25,743 bases of DNA. Source: Alistipes sp. GTDB lineage: Bacteria; Bacteroidota; Bacteroidia; Bacteroidales; Rikenellaceae. The stretch spans positions 1 through 25,743 of the forward strand of contig JAGCLX010000059.1 in the NCBI GenBank assembly GCA_017646785.1, written 5' to 3'. The notes beneath the pieces were generated by a model, which saw only the letters and a list, made by a program, of their open reading frames with translations, searched no databases and was not told the origin of the DNA. Position numbers and translations under genes: made by a program. Position 1 is the first letter of the stretch. Every line of letters starts with the position of its first letter. Of the stretch, positions 15,170-23,429 are shown in pieces.

Positions 15170-17482
15170 ATGAGCACAAAACGAGAGGATAGAGTTAAGA
15201 AGAGTGGCATAGACCACGGACACCGACGCGATGTAGTGTCGCGTGTTCGTCTTCTGTATATTGCACTCATGCTTGTCGGAGCCCTTGTGACACTCCGCCT
15301 CGTGTGGGTGCAGATGATAAGCCCCTCGGTGCGCCACAATGCCAAGGTGCTCGAGGAGGGTGTGTTCCGCACTAAGGAGATTGCAGCACACCGCGGTGCT
15401 ATCCTCACTCGCGATGGCGAGCCGTTAGCCATTTCGAGCCTGCGCTACAACCCCGAGATAGACTTCCGTTCGGAGGGTATACGCAAGGCCGACGACGAGA
15501 CATACATCAAAAATGCAGACTCGCTGTCTAAACTATTGGCCCTACACTTCAACGCTGAGGATGCGGCGACACATGGCTACAAACACATCACCGAAGAGGG
15601 GTATCGCAAGATATTCCGAGAGCAACGTGCCAGCGGACGTAACCGCGCCTATAAGCTCTTCCCGCGCCTTGTGACCATAGATGAGTGGAATGCCATGCGA
15701 AACTACCCCATCCTCAATGGTAACCTCGGTTTCGTGTACGACGCACAACCATCAGACATGCGCCTCTACCCGCTCAAGGATGTAGCACGACAGGTCATCG
15801 GCCGCCACACGCCACTCAGAGATGAGTCCCAGAGAGAGATAAAGGGAACGGGCATAGAGTACTTCTACGACAGCCTACTCACTGGTCACACTGGTAAGGT
15901 CAAGGAGCAGTGGATAGCCCATGGCTTCTGGACACGCGTTGAAGACCCCCAGAATGAGCTACCCGAGAATGGCTGCAACATAATCACCACGATAGACGCT
16001 GGCATACAGCGTGCAGCCGACGAGTACCTGCGCGAGGTGTTGCAAATCAACAACGCATCGTTTGGCGTTGCCATAGTCATGGAGGTGGAGAGCGGAAACA
16101 TCCTCGCCATGGCGAACCTCGGCTCGGGCAGGGAGCGCGGTAATGAGTATACGGAGCGTGTGCAGAACCATGCGCTACGCAGTAAGATGATGCCCGGCTC
16201 GACAATGAAGCTCGCAACAACGATGGCGCTACTCGAGATTGGAGGCTACAAACTCGACACAAAGGTGGACACCGAGCACTCCGACTCCAGAAGGGGCGTG
16301 AAGGTGGGTAATGCAACCATATACGACACCCACGACGCAGGTGAGGGCACAGACGGCAGGGTAACCCTTATAGATGCCTTTGCACACTCCTCAAACGTCT
16401 ACTTCGCAAAGGCTGTATATGAGCGCTTCAAGGACAACCCCGCAGAGTATACCAACTATCTCGCCCGCCTGCGCTTCAACGACTATGTCGGCATGGAGGC
16501 CTATGGTGAGATGCGCGGTAAGATACCCATGGCGGGAACACCCGAGTGGAATATCAACGGCAGCACCTCAACACGCCTACCGCGTATAGCCTACGGATAT
16601 GAGATGGAGGTACCACCCATCCACATGATAACCTTCTACAATGGAGTGGCAAACGAGGGTCGCATGGTAGCCCCACGCCTTGTTGACCGCATAGAGCGTG
16701 ATGGCGAGGTAGTGGAGGTCATGCCCACCGTAACTCTTATCCCCGAGATGTGCTCGAAACGTACGCTCAAACTCCTGGATAGCTGTCTTGTCGCTGCATC
16801 TAAGCGCACATCGGGACAATTTAACAACTTCCCGACGACCTTTGGCTGCAAGACGGGTACGGCACAGATGTGGTCGAACTTTGTATCTCGAGGCGAGATA
16901 GACCACAAGCAGATGCTTGACGGCATCAACAAGAACGACAACTACTACTACGGCTCTATCGTCTGCATGATGCCCGCCGAGAAGCCTAAGTATACGATTT
17001 TAGTTGGCGTATGTAAGCAAAAGATGTATGGTGGAGACTCCTACTACGGCATACTCCTCGCAGGCCCCGTAGCTAACAACATCATGACATACATCTACGA
17101 CAATGACCCCACGCTACACGCCTCAGTTGAGAGCCCCGCAACGCCATACAGCCCCACAAAAATCAAGGCTGGCAATAGCGACGATGTTGTCGAGGTAAGT
17201 CGCCGACTGAGCGCCCACCACACCAATGACGCAAAGGGCAGCCAGTATAGTCGTGCTACCATAGACGACAATGGCAAAAGCACTGTATCTGGCATATCAT
17301 TCAACACGGGCAAGGTCCCTGATGTGCGAGGCATGGGACTATCCGACGCACTATACATCTTAGAGAGCGTGGGCATGAAGGTGACACACAGCGGCCATGG
17401 CACTGTGACCAAGCAAAGCGTAGAGCCTGGCAGAGAACTTAACAGCAATAACCTCGAAATACACTTGACACTTAGACTATAA
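15170..17482 (+). CDS. ftsI: Septal peptidoglycan transpeptidase (PBP, FtsI type) with PASTA domain
   Basis: A class B penicillin-binding protein of 770 residues that crosslinks septal peptidoglycan in the periplasm with FtsW. After a short basic cytoplasmic tail comes one membrane span (about 28-49). The dimerisation domain begins with AAHRGAILTRDGEPLA (72-87). The transpeptidase motifs are complete: STMK with catalytic Ser344, SSN at 407-409, and KTGT at 561-564. A Ser/Asn-rich linker (about 655-713) leads to one C-terminal PASTA domain (714-770, KVPDVRGMGLSDALYILESVGMKV overall). The PASTA tail is normal for Bacteroidota FtsI and absent from E. coli FtsI. Codons such as AUA are common here, unlike in leuS or gcvP, suggesting moderate expression. 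Confidence 0.95.
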   Translation: MSTKREDRVKKSGIDHGHRRDVVSRVRLLYIALMLVGALVTLRLVWVQMISPSVRHNAKVLEEGVFRTKEIAAHRGAILTRDGEPLAISSLRYNPEIDFRSEGIRKADDETYIKNADSLSKLLALHFNAEDAATHGYKHITEEGYRKIFREQRASGRNRAYKLFPRLVTIDEWNAMRNYPILNGNLGFVYDAQPSDMRLYPLKDVARQVIGRHTPLRDESQREIKGTGIEYFYDSLLTGHTGKVKEQWIAHGFWTRVEDPQNELPENGCNIITTIDAGIQRAADEYLREVLQINNASFGVAIVMEVESGNILAMANLGSGRERGNEYTERVQNHALRSKMMPGSTMKLATTMALLEIGGYKLDTKVDTEHSDSRRGVKVGNATIYDTHDAGEGTDGRVTLIDAFAHSSNVYFAKAVYERFKDNPAEYTNYLARLRFNDYVGMEAYGEMRGKIPMAGTPEWNINGSTSTRLPRIAYGYEMEVPPIHMITFYNGVANEGRMVAPRLVDRIERDGEVVEVMPTVTLIPEMCSKRTLKLLDSCLVAASKRTSGQFNNFPTTFGCKTGTAQMWSNFVSRGEIDHKQMLDGINKNDNYYYGSIVCMMPAEKPKYTILVGVCKQKMYGGDSYYGILLAGPVANNIMTYIYDNDPTLHASVESPATPYSPTKIKAGNSDDVVEVSRRLSAHHTNDAKGSQYSRATIDDNGKSTVSGISFNTGKVPDVRGMGLSDALYILESVGMKVTHSGHGTVTKQSVEPGRELNSNNLEIHLTLRL

Positions 17483-17567
17483 CACACGGGGAGTGTCGCA
17501 GTGGCTATGACACGATAGGCTACCCACCCTCACAGCACGCTGCAACTACCCTACAGATGATATAACA

Positions 17568-19022
17568 ATGAAGAGATTACACGATTTGCTCGACGACGTA
17601 CGAGCTAAAGAGATAATAGGCGGCAACCCCACTATTGCAGCACTTGAGTACGACTCACGACGCATCGAGAATGGCAGTTGCTTCTTCGCTGTGGCAGGAA
17701 CAGCCAGCGATGGACACAACTATATACCTGCGGCTATAGAACGTGGTGCTGTAGCGGTGGTATGCCAGCAACTCCCCACAGAGCTTAATCACGACGTAAC
17801 ATATGTTGTTGTAGAGGATAGCAACGTGGCAATGGCAGCCATGGCGGCAGCCTTCTATGACCACCCCACCATGGAGCTTAAGCTTGTGGGTGTGACAGGC
17901 ACCAACGGCAAGACCACTACAGCTACACTTCTCTACGACATGTTCATGGCCATGGGCTATAAGGCGGGACTTATATCTACGGTGATTTATCGCGTAGGCG
18001 AGCGTAGCATAGCCTCAACGCACACAACACCCGACGCGATACGCCTCAACGCTATGATGCGCCAGATGGTTGACGAGGGCTGCGACTACTGCTTCATGGA
18101 GGTGTCGTCACACGCCGCAGCGCAACATCGCATCGACTACTTGCGCTTCACGGGAGCGCTCTTCACGAACCTCACACACGACCACCTCGACTACCACGGC
18201 ACATACAAGGAGTATATCCGTGCCAAAAAGTCTTTCTTCGACAACCTCTCTCCCGAGGCGTGGGCTGTGGTTAATGGCGACGACCGCAATGGTGAGGTAA
18301 TGCTCCAAAATTGCAAGGCTCATGGCTACCGTTTATCGTTACGCTCGATGGCGGACTACCGCACCAAGATTATCGAGATGATGCCCAATGGCATGCAGTT
18401 GACCATCGACGGCAAGGAGGTGTGGGTGAAGTTTACCGGCAGGTTCAACGCCTACAACCTCACCACGGTGTATGCAGCAGCCACACTCCTTGGCATCGAC
18501 GACATCGAGGTACTCACAACGCTCTCTATGCTCGTGCCCGTGGCTGGTCGCTTCGAGACCATCACAGCCGCCGACAACACCATGGCCATTGTCGACTATG
18601 CTCATACGCCCGATGCTCTTGAGAATGTGCTCCAGACAATCGAGGAGATACGCACAGAGGGGCAGCGCCTTATTGTGGTATGTGGCTGCGGTGGCGATCG
18701 CGACAAGACGAAGCGCCCAGAGATGGCTAAGATCGCTGTCGAGCATGCAACAACAGCCATATTCACCTCTGACAATCCTCGTACGGAGAACCCCGAGGCT
18801 ATCCTCGATGACATGGTTGCAGGTGTAACAGGAGCGACAAACTACCTACGCATCAGCGACCGTCGCGAGGCGATACGCACTGCGACAATGCTTGCCAAAG
18901 CTGGCGACATCATACTCATAGCGGGCAAGGGACATGAAGATTATCAGATTATTGGCACCGAGAAACACCACTTCGATGATCGCGAGGAGGTACGCAAAGC
19001 ATTTGATGTGACACACAAATAG
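17568..19022 (+). CDS. murE: UDP-MurNAc-L-Ala-D-Glu:meso-diaminopimelate ligase
   Basis: MurE adds the third residue of the peptidoglycan stem peptide in the cytoplasm, using ATP. The 484-residue protein shows the three Mur-ligase domains. The N-terminal UDP-binding part contains EYDSRRIENGSCFFA (27-41). The central ATPase has the P-loop GVTGTNGKTTT at 108-118, THTTPDAIRL at 151-160, and a likely carbamylated lysine around 220 (YIRAKKSFF). In the C-terminal domain DNPR is at 402-405, the motif marking meso-diaminopimelate specificity instead of lysine. An 85-base gap separates it from ftsI, with no clear promoter or terminator. It is 21 bases ahead of mraY. Confidence 0.97.
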   Translation: MKRLHDLLDDVRAKEIIGGNPTIAALEYDSRRIENGSCFFAVAGTASDGHNYIPAAIERGAVAVVCQQLPTELNHDVTYVVVEDSNVAMAAMAAAFYDHPTMELKLVGVTGTNGKTTTATLLYDMFMAMGYKAGLISTVIYRVGERSIASTHTTPDAIRLNAMMRQMVDEGCDYCFMEVSSHAAAQHRIDYLRFTGALFTNLTHDHLDYHGTYKEYIRAKKSFFDNLSPEAWAVVNGDDRNGEVMLQNCKAHGYRLSLRSMADYRTKIIEMMPNGMQLTIDGKEVWVKFTGRFNAYNLTTVYAAATLLGIDDIEVLTTLSMLVPVAGRFETITAADNTMAIVDYAHTPDALENVLQTIEEIRTEGQRLIVVCGCGGDRDKTKRPEMAKIAVEHATTAIFTSDNPRTENPEAILDDMVAGVTGATNYLRISDRREAIRTATMLAKAGDIILIAGKGHEDYQIIGTEKHHFDDREEVRKAFDVTHK

Positions 19023-19043
19023 GACGGTTAACATATAGACACA

Positions 19044-20291
19044 ATGATATACGAACTCTTTTCATACCTAAACAAAAACACAGACCTCCCCGGCATGCGT
19101 GTCGGTGAATATCTATCATTCCGAGCAGGAGCAGCCATCATCGTATCGCTGCTCATAGCCATCGCCTTTGGTAAATATGTAATACGCATCCTGCGCCGTA
19201 AGCAGATTGGCGAAGATATCCGCGACCTGGGCCTTGAGGGACAGTTGCAGAAGAAGGGTACGCCAACCATGGGAGGTATCATCATTATCATGGCCGTGGT
19301 TATCCCCGTACTACTCTTTGGCGACCTCTCAAATGTCTACACCCAGCTCATGCTTATATCCACCATATGGCTTGGCTTCATAGGCGGCCTCGATGATTAC
19401 ATCAAGGTGTTTCGCCATAATAAGGAGGGTTTGAATGGTCGCTTCAAGGTATTCGGACAGGTGGGCTTGGGTATCATCGTGGGTACTACAATGTGGCTGT
19501 CGGGCGACATCGTAGTTCACGAGAAGCAGTTTGAGACCAAGCAGTATGAGATTGTGGACGCTCAGACTGGTAAGGTTGTCGACACCATCAAGGAGCGTCA
19601 GGTCACCTGCACCACACCCGTCAAGACGACAAAAACCTCTATCCCCTTTATCAAGGATACGGCGCTCGACTACAAGGACATCACCGGAGGTAATGAGACT
19701 CTCGCATGGCTGCTCTATATAGCTGTGGCGATATTCGTCATCACAGCAGTATCTAACGGAGCCAACCTTACTGATGGCATTGATGGTCTGCTCACTGGCG
19801 TCTCTGTACCGATAGTCATGGTACTCGGTATACTTGCATACCTCTCTGGACACATTGTTTACTCGGACTACCTCAACATCATGTATATACCAGATAGTGG
19901 TGAGCTGCTCATCTTTGCAACAGCCTTTGTGGGTGCTCTGGTTGGTTTCTTGTGGTATAACTCCTTCCCCGCACAGATATTCATGGGCGACACCGGCTCG
20001 CTGACTATTGGAGGCGTCATCGCGGTCTTCGCACTCTGCATCCGCAAGGAGCTACTCCTACCACTACTTTGCGGCGTGTTCCTTGTCGAGGCACTATCGG
20101 TAATGTTGCAGGTGGGGTACTTCAAATACACGAAACGTAAGTATGGCGAGGGACGACGCATTCTGCTTATGTCACCCATACATCACCACTTCCAAAAGAG
20201 GGGTATGTTCGAGACAAAAATTATGATGCGCTTCGTCATCATCTCACTGTTGCTCGCAGCACTTACACTTGTGACACTCAAAATTCAGTAA
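19044..20291 (+). CDS. mraY: Phospho-N-acetylmuramoyl-pentapeptide transferase
   Basis: MraY is the integral membrane enzyme that makes lipid I by moving phospho-MurNAc-pentapeptide onto undecaprenyl phosphate. Signature segments are all present: KKGTPTMGG (70-78), GLDDYIK with the Mg-binding region Asp117-Asp118 (115-121), NLTDGIDGL (241-249), FMGDTGS (313-319) and the histidine cluster PIHHHFQKRG (378-387). At 415 residues it is some 55 longer than E. coli MraY. The extra length is a hydrophilic loop at about 155-215, rich in charged residues and Thr, between two membrane segments, a feature of Bacteroidota MraY. Around ten hydrophobic spans are visible. It is 24 bases ahead of murD. Confidence 0.97.
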   Translation: MIYELFSYLNKNTDLPGMRVGEYLSFRAGAAIIVSLLIAIAFGKYVIRILRRKQIGEDIRDLGLEGQLQKKGTPTMGGIIIIMAVVIPVLLFGDLSNVYTQLMLISTIWLGFIGGLDDYIKVFRHNKEGLNGRFKVFGQVGLGIIVGTTMWLSGDIVVHEKQFETKQYEIVDAQTGKVVDTIKERQVTCTTPVKTTKTSIPFIKDTALDYKDITGGNETLAWLLYIAVAIFVITAVSNGANLTDGIDGLLTGVSVPIVMVLGILAYLSGHIVYSDYLNIMYIPDSGELLIFATAFVGALVGFLWYNSFPAQIFMGDTGSLTIGGVIAVFALCIRKELLLPLLCGVFLVEALSVMLQVGYFKYTKRKYGEGRRILLMSPIHHHFQKRGMFETKIMMRFVIISLLLAALTLVTLKIQ

Positions 20292-20315
20292 ACGACCTCA
20301 AATAAATAGATCAAT

Positions 20316-21680
20316 ATGAAACGCAAGATAGTAGTTTTGGGAGGCGGCATTTCGGGCTACGGTTCGGCAATCCTCGCCAAGAAGAAGGGATTTAGTGTAT
20401 TCCTCTCGGATATGGGTAAGATAGCTCCTAAGTTTCGTGAGCGTCTTGACGAGTGGAACGTAGAGTATGAGGAGGGACAGCATACGGAAGAGCGCATACT
20501 CGACGCTAACGAGGTTATTAAGTCGCCAGGCATTCCCGACACAGCACCCATCGTCGTGAAGATACGCGAGCGCGGTATACCTGTAATTTCGGAGATAGAG
20601 TTTGCTGGCCGCTACAAGGGTGTGGCAAAGACCATCTGCATCACCGGCTCTAACGGCAAGACCACAACCACATCGCTCATATACAAAATCATGAGTGACG
20701 CAGGTCGCAAGGTGTCGCTCGGCGGTAACATTGGCGAGAGCTTCGCATACTCGGTAGCTACGGACAAGTACTTCTGGCATGTCTTGGAGCTCAGCTCGTT
20801 CCAGCTTGACGGCTGCTTCAAGTTCAAGGCCGACATCGGCGTATTGACCAACATCACGCCCGACCACCTCGACCGCTACGACTACAAGCTGGAGAACTAC
20901 GCCCGTTCGAAGATGCGCATCACGCAAAATCAGGGTGCGTCGGACTACTTCATCTACTCGGCAGATGACGACCAGACAAACGTTATGCTCGCCGAAATGG
21001 ACGACACGCTACGCGCTCGTCAGCTACCCTTTGCCATCAATACCGCCATTGCAAGTGGCGATGGCGATGCCATCCTTGAGGGACACACCTTCACCGCTAC
21101 CGTGGGCAAGAAGTCGGTGACCATCGACACACGCAAGATGCAGATTGAGGGCATGCACAACATCTACAACGCCATGTCAGCAGCTCTTGCCACCCTTGCT
21201 GCAGGCATCGAGCCTAAGTCTATCAAGCGCTCTATATATGAGTTTTCACCCGTGGAGCACCGTCTTGAGCCCGCGGGCACAGCAGGCGACATACAGTGGA
21301 TTAACGACTCTAAGGCTACCAATGTAGACTCTGTATGGTATGCTCTCGAGAGCATGAAGCGTCCTACGGTGTGGATTGCTGGTGGCACAGACAAGGGTAA
21401 CGACTACACCCCCATTAAGGAGTTTGCACGCCGCAAGGTTAAGGCTCTAATTTGCATGGGCGTGGATAACACAAAACTCGTGCGCGACTTTCAGGGTGTA
21501 GTACCCGTTATTCGCGACTGCCACACCTTCGAGGAGGCTATGAAGGCTGCGAAGGAGGTGGCTACAGAGGGTGATACCGTACTTCTCTCTCCTGCATGTG
21601 CAAGCTTCGATCTCTTCCGCAATTACGAAGAGCGTGGCCGTATGTTCAAGGAGTGGGTAAAGGAGAATGTATTAAAATAG
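20316..21680 (+). CDS. murD: UDP-MurNAc-L-alanine:D-glutamate ligase
   Basis: MurD adds D-glutamate to UDP-MurNAc-L-Ala in the cytoplasm. The 454-residue protein begins with a Rossmann-type loop, VVLGGGISGYGSA (6-18), and SPGIP at 70-74. The P-loop ITGSNGKTTTT is at 109-119, TNITPDHLDRY at 178-188, and a lysine near 199 (YARSKM) is where the family carries its carbamylated residue. SPVEHRLEP (311-319) and NDSKATN (330-336) complete the family signature in the C-terminal half. The stop codon is followed after 8 bases by ftsW, so the two are tightly coupled. Confidence 0.97.
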   Translation: MKRKIVVLGGGISGYGSAILAKKKGFSVFLSDMGKIAPKFRERLDEWNVEYEEGQHTEERILDANEVIKSPGIPDTAPIVVKIRERGIPVISEIEFAGRYKGVAKTICITGSNGKTTTTSLIYKIMSDAGRKVSLGGNIGESFAYSVATDKYFWHVLELSSFQLDGCFKFKADIGVLTNITPDHLDRYDYKLENYARSKMRITQNQGASDYFIYSADDDQTNVMLAEMDDTLRARQLPFAINTAIASGDGDAILEGHTFTATVGKKSVTIDTRKMQIEGMHNIYNAMSAALATLAAGIEPKSIKRSIYEFSPVEHRLEPAGTAGDIQWINDSKATNVDSVWYALESMKRPTVWIAGGTDKGNDYTPIKEFARRKVKALICMGVDNTKLVRDFQGVVPVIRDCHTFEEAMKAAKEVATEGDTVLLSPACASFDLFRNYEERGRMFKEWVKENVLK

Positions 21681-21688
21681 CATAGCCA

Positions 21689-22966
21689 ATGGCAACAAAG
21701 AGTAACAAGGGGAGTGGAGCAAGCCCAAGTGAACTTATCAACAGACGAGGACACATCTTCGAGGGCGACCGCACGCTGTGGATCATATTCGCAGTGCTCA
21801 TTGTCATATCCATCCTCGTGGTGTACTCCTCAACAGCGAAGATGGCATACGATGTCACCTCGCACCTCTCAACAACCGACTCACTACGCCAGCAGATAAT
21901 GCTCGTGGTGATGGCCGTGATAATCGTCTTTGTCATCCACAAAATCAACTACACGGTCATCCGCTTTCTCACGCCCGCGACCTTCTATCTGCTGATAGCC
22001 CTTACGGTGGCCACATACTTCATTGGAGGCACAACAAATGGCGCTGCACGATGGATACCCATCGGACCCATCCAGTTCCAGCCATCCGAAGCACTCAAGG
22101 TGTTCACCATACTTATGCTTGCACGCCGCATGGAGAAGCGTCAGAAGGATATCGACAAGATACACCTGCTGCCCACGTCGTGGCGTCTGCGCGACAAGAA
22201 ACAGATGGAGATTCTCAAGAAGAACACCCTACCGCTTATCGGACCAATAATCTTTGCATGCGCGGTGATTCTTCCGGCACACACCTCCTCGGCTGTTATC
22301 ATCTTCGCAGCATCTATCCTCATGCTCTTTATCGGACGTGTGTCGATGCGCGAAATCACGAAGTTCCTCGTTGTGACCACCGCCGTGGGAGTTATGGGCA
22401 TTACACTCATGTCGCTTGTGGGCGTTGGTCGTGGAGATACCGCTGGTGGTCGCTTCTCACAGTGGGCAAACACCTGGACCTCGAGCGGCAAGCATAGTGC
22501 TGTCTACGAGTTCTCGGATACGGAGCGTGCGATGATAGCCATTCATGAGGGTGGACTCTTTGGCAAGGGTGCAGGACACAGCGCCTCACGTGCAGCCATC
22601 ATACACCCAGAGAGTGACTATGCCTACTCCTTCTTCACCTCGGAGTATGGTCTTGTTGCCGCTATTATACTTATGCTACTATACATGTGGATTACGTTCC
22701 GCGCAATAGAGATATGTCGACGATGCACCAAGGCATTCCCAACGCTTATCACGGCAGGATTGGGATTGCTGATTACATGTCAGGCACTGCTACACATACT
22801 CGTACAGGTGAACATCCTACCTGAGACAGGACAAAACCTACCTCTAATATCGCGCGGTGGCTCATCGCTGCTCATTACATCCTTTGCCTTTGCACTGATA
22901 CTCAGCGTCAGCCGCACAAACGACCTACGAGAGAGTAGTCTAAAAAAGAATAAAGAGAATGAGTGA
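21689..22966 (+). CDS. ftsW: Septal peptidoglycan glycosyltransferase (SEDS family)
   Basis: FtsW polymerises lipid II at the division site with its partner PBP. The 425-residue membrane protein has some ten hydrophobic spans. ARWIPIGPIQFQPSE (120-134) and the C-terminal ETGQNLPLISRGGSS segment are SEDS signatures. HPESDYAYSFFTSEYG (306-320) contains Asp310, which matches the essential aspartate of FtsW/RodA. Position after murD and the presence of ftsI in the same cluster favour FtsW over RodA. A loop of about 20 basic residues (148-178) is longer than in E. coli. The end overlaps the next gene by 8 bases (ATGAGTGA). murG, which normally follows ftsW, is not here. Confidence 0.95.
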   Translation: MATKSNKGSGASPSELINRRGHIFEGDRTLWIIFAVLIVISILVVYSSTAKMAYDVTSHLSTTDSLRQQIMLVVMAVIIVFVIHKINYTVIRFLTPATFYLLIALTVATYFIGGTTNGAARWIPIGPIQFQPSEALKVFTILMLARRMEKRQKDIDKIHLLPTSWRLRDKKQMEILKKNTLPLIGPIIFACAVILPAHTSSAVIIFAASILMLFIGRVSMREITKFLVVTTAVGVMGITLMSLVGVGRGDTAGGRFSQWANTWTSSGKHSAVYEFSDTERAMIAIHEGGLFGKGAGHSASRAAIIHPESDYAYSFFTSEYGLVAAIILMLLYMWITFRAIEICRRCTKAFPTLITAGLGLLITCQALLHILVQVNILPETGQNLPLISRGGSSLLITSFAFALILSVSRTNDLRESSLKKNKENE

Positions 22967-23378
22967 TGTTATAAGATTAGATAAGTACTTGTGGGCCGTG
23001 CGCGTTTTTAAGACGCGCAGCGACGCCGCAGATGCAATACGCCAAAATCGCGTATTGGTGAACGATGCCTATGCTAAGCCCTCACGCGAAGTTAAGGTGG
23101 GCGACATGATATCGGTACGCCGCGAGCGCGTTCACTACAGCTATAAGGTTCTCGACCTTGTTTCGAGCCGCCAACCCGCGAAGAACGTACCCATGTACTG
23201 CCTCAACTGCACACCACAAGAGGAGCTCGACAAACTCAACGTACCTCACGAAACGATATTTGTCTTCCGCGAGCGTGGCATGGGACGCCCAACAAAGAAG
23301 GACCGCAGAAATATCGACGCACTGATGGACGGTTTCTTCTATGACGACAACCTCGACATGGAGGATGATGAAGATTAA
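22959..23378 (+). CDS. S4-domain RNA-binding protein (Hsp15-like)
   Basis: A 139-residue basic protein with one S4 RNA-binding domain at about residues 5-65 (IRLDKYLWAVRVFKTRSDA, NRVLVNDAYAKPSREVKVGD). E. coli Hsp15 (HslR) has the same layout and rescues stalled 50S subunits carrying peptidyl-tRNA; whether this protein does so is inference. The C-terminal half has a basic GMGRPTKKDRR stretch and a very acidic end (DDNLDMEDDED). Its ATG lies inside the last codons of ftsW (8-base overlap), so its translation is probably coupled to ftsW. It is the point where the division cluster gives way to translation genes. Confidence 0.88.
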   Translation: MSDVIRLDKYLWAVRVFKTRSDAADAIRQNRVLVNDAYAKPSREVKVGDMISVRRERVHYSYKVLDLVSSRQPAKNVPMYCLNCTPQEELDKLNVPHETIFVFRERGMGRPTKKDRRNIDALMDGFFYDDNLDMEDDED

Positions 23379-23429
23379 CAAACATGAAATAGAAAGAGTA
23401 AATAACAATAAATTAATAAACAACAAGTT

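Noticed and set aside
17483..17567. Gap between ftsI and murE as a site for a promoter or small gene
   Set aside because: Only a weak 5-bp inverted repeat (GTGTC/GACAC) is present; there is no TAnnTTTG box, T tract or credible short frame.
21778..22497. 239-residue frame overlapping ftsW in another phase
   Set aside because: It lies inside a gene with clear SEDS motifs and is rich in His and Arg as expected of an out-of-frame shadow.
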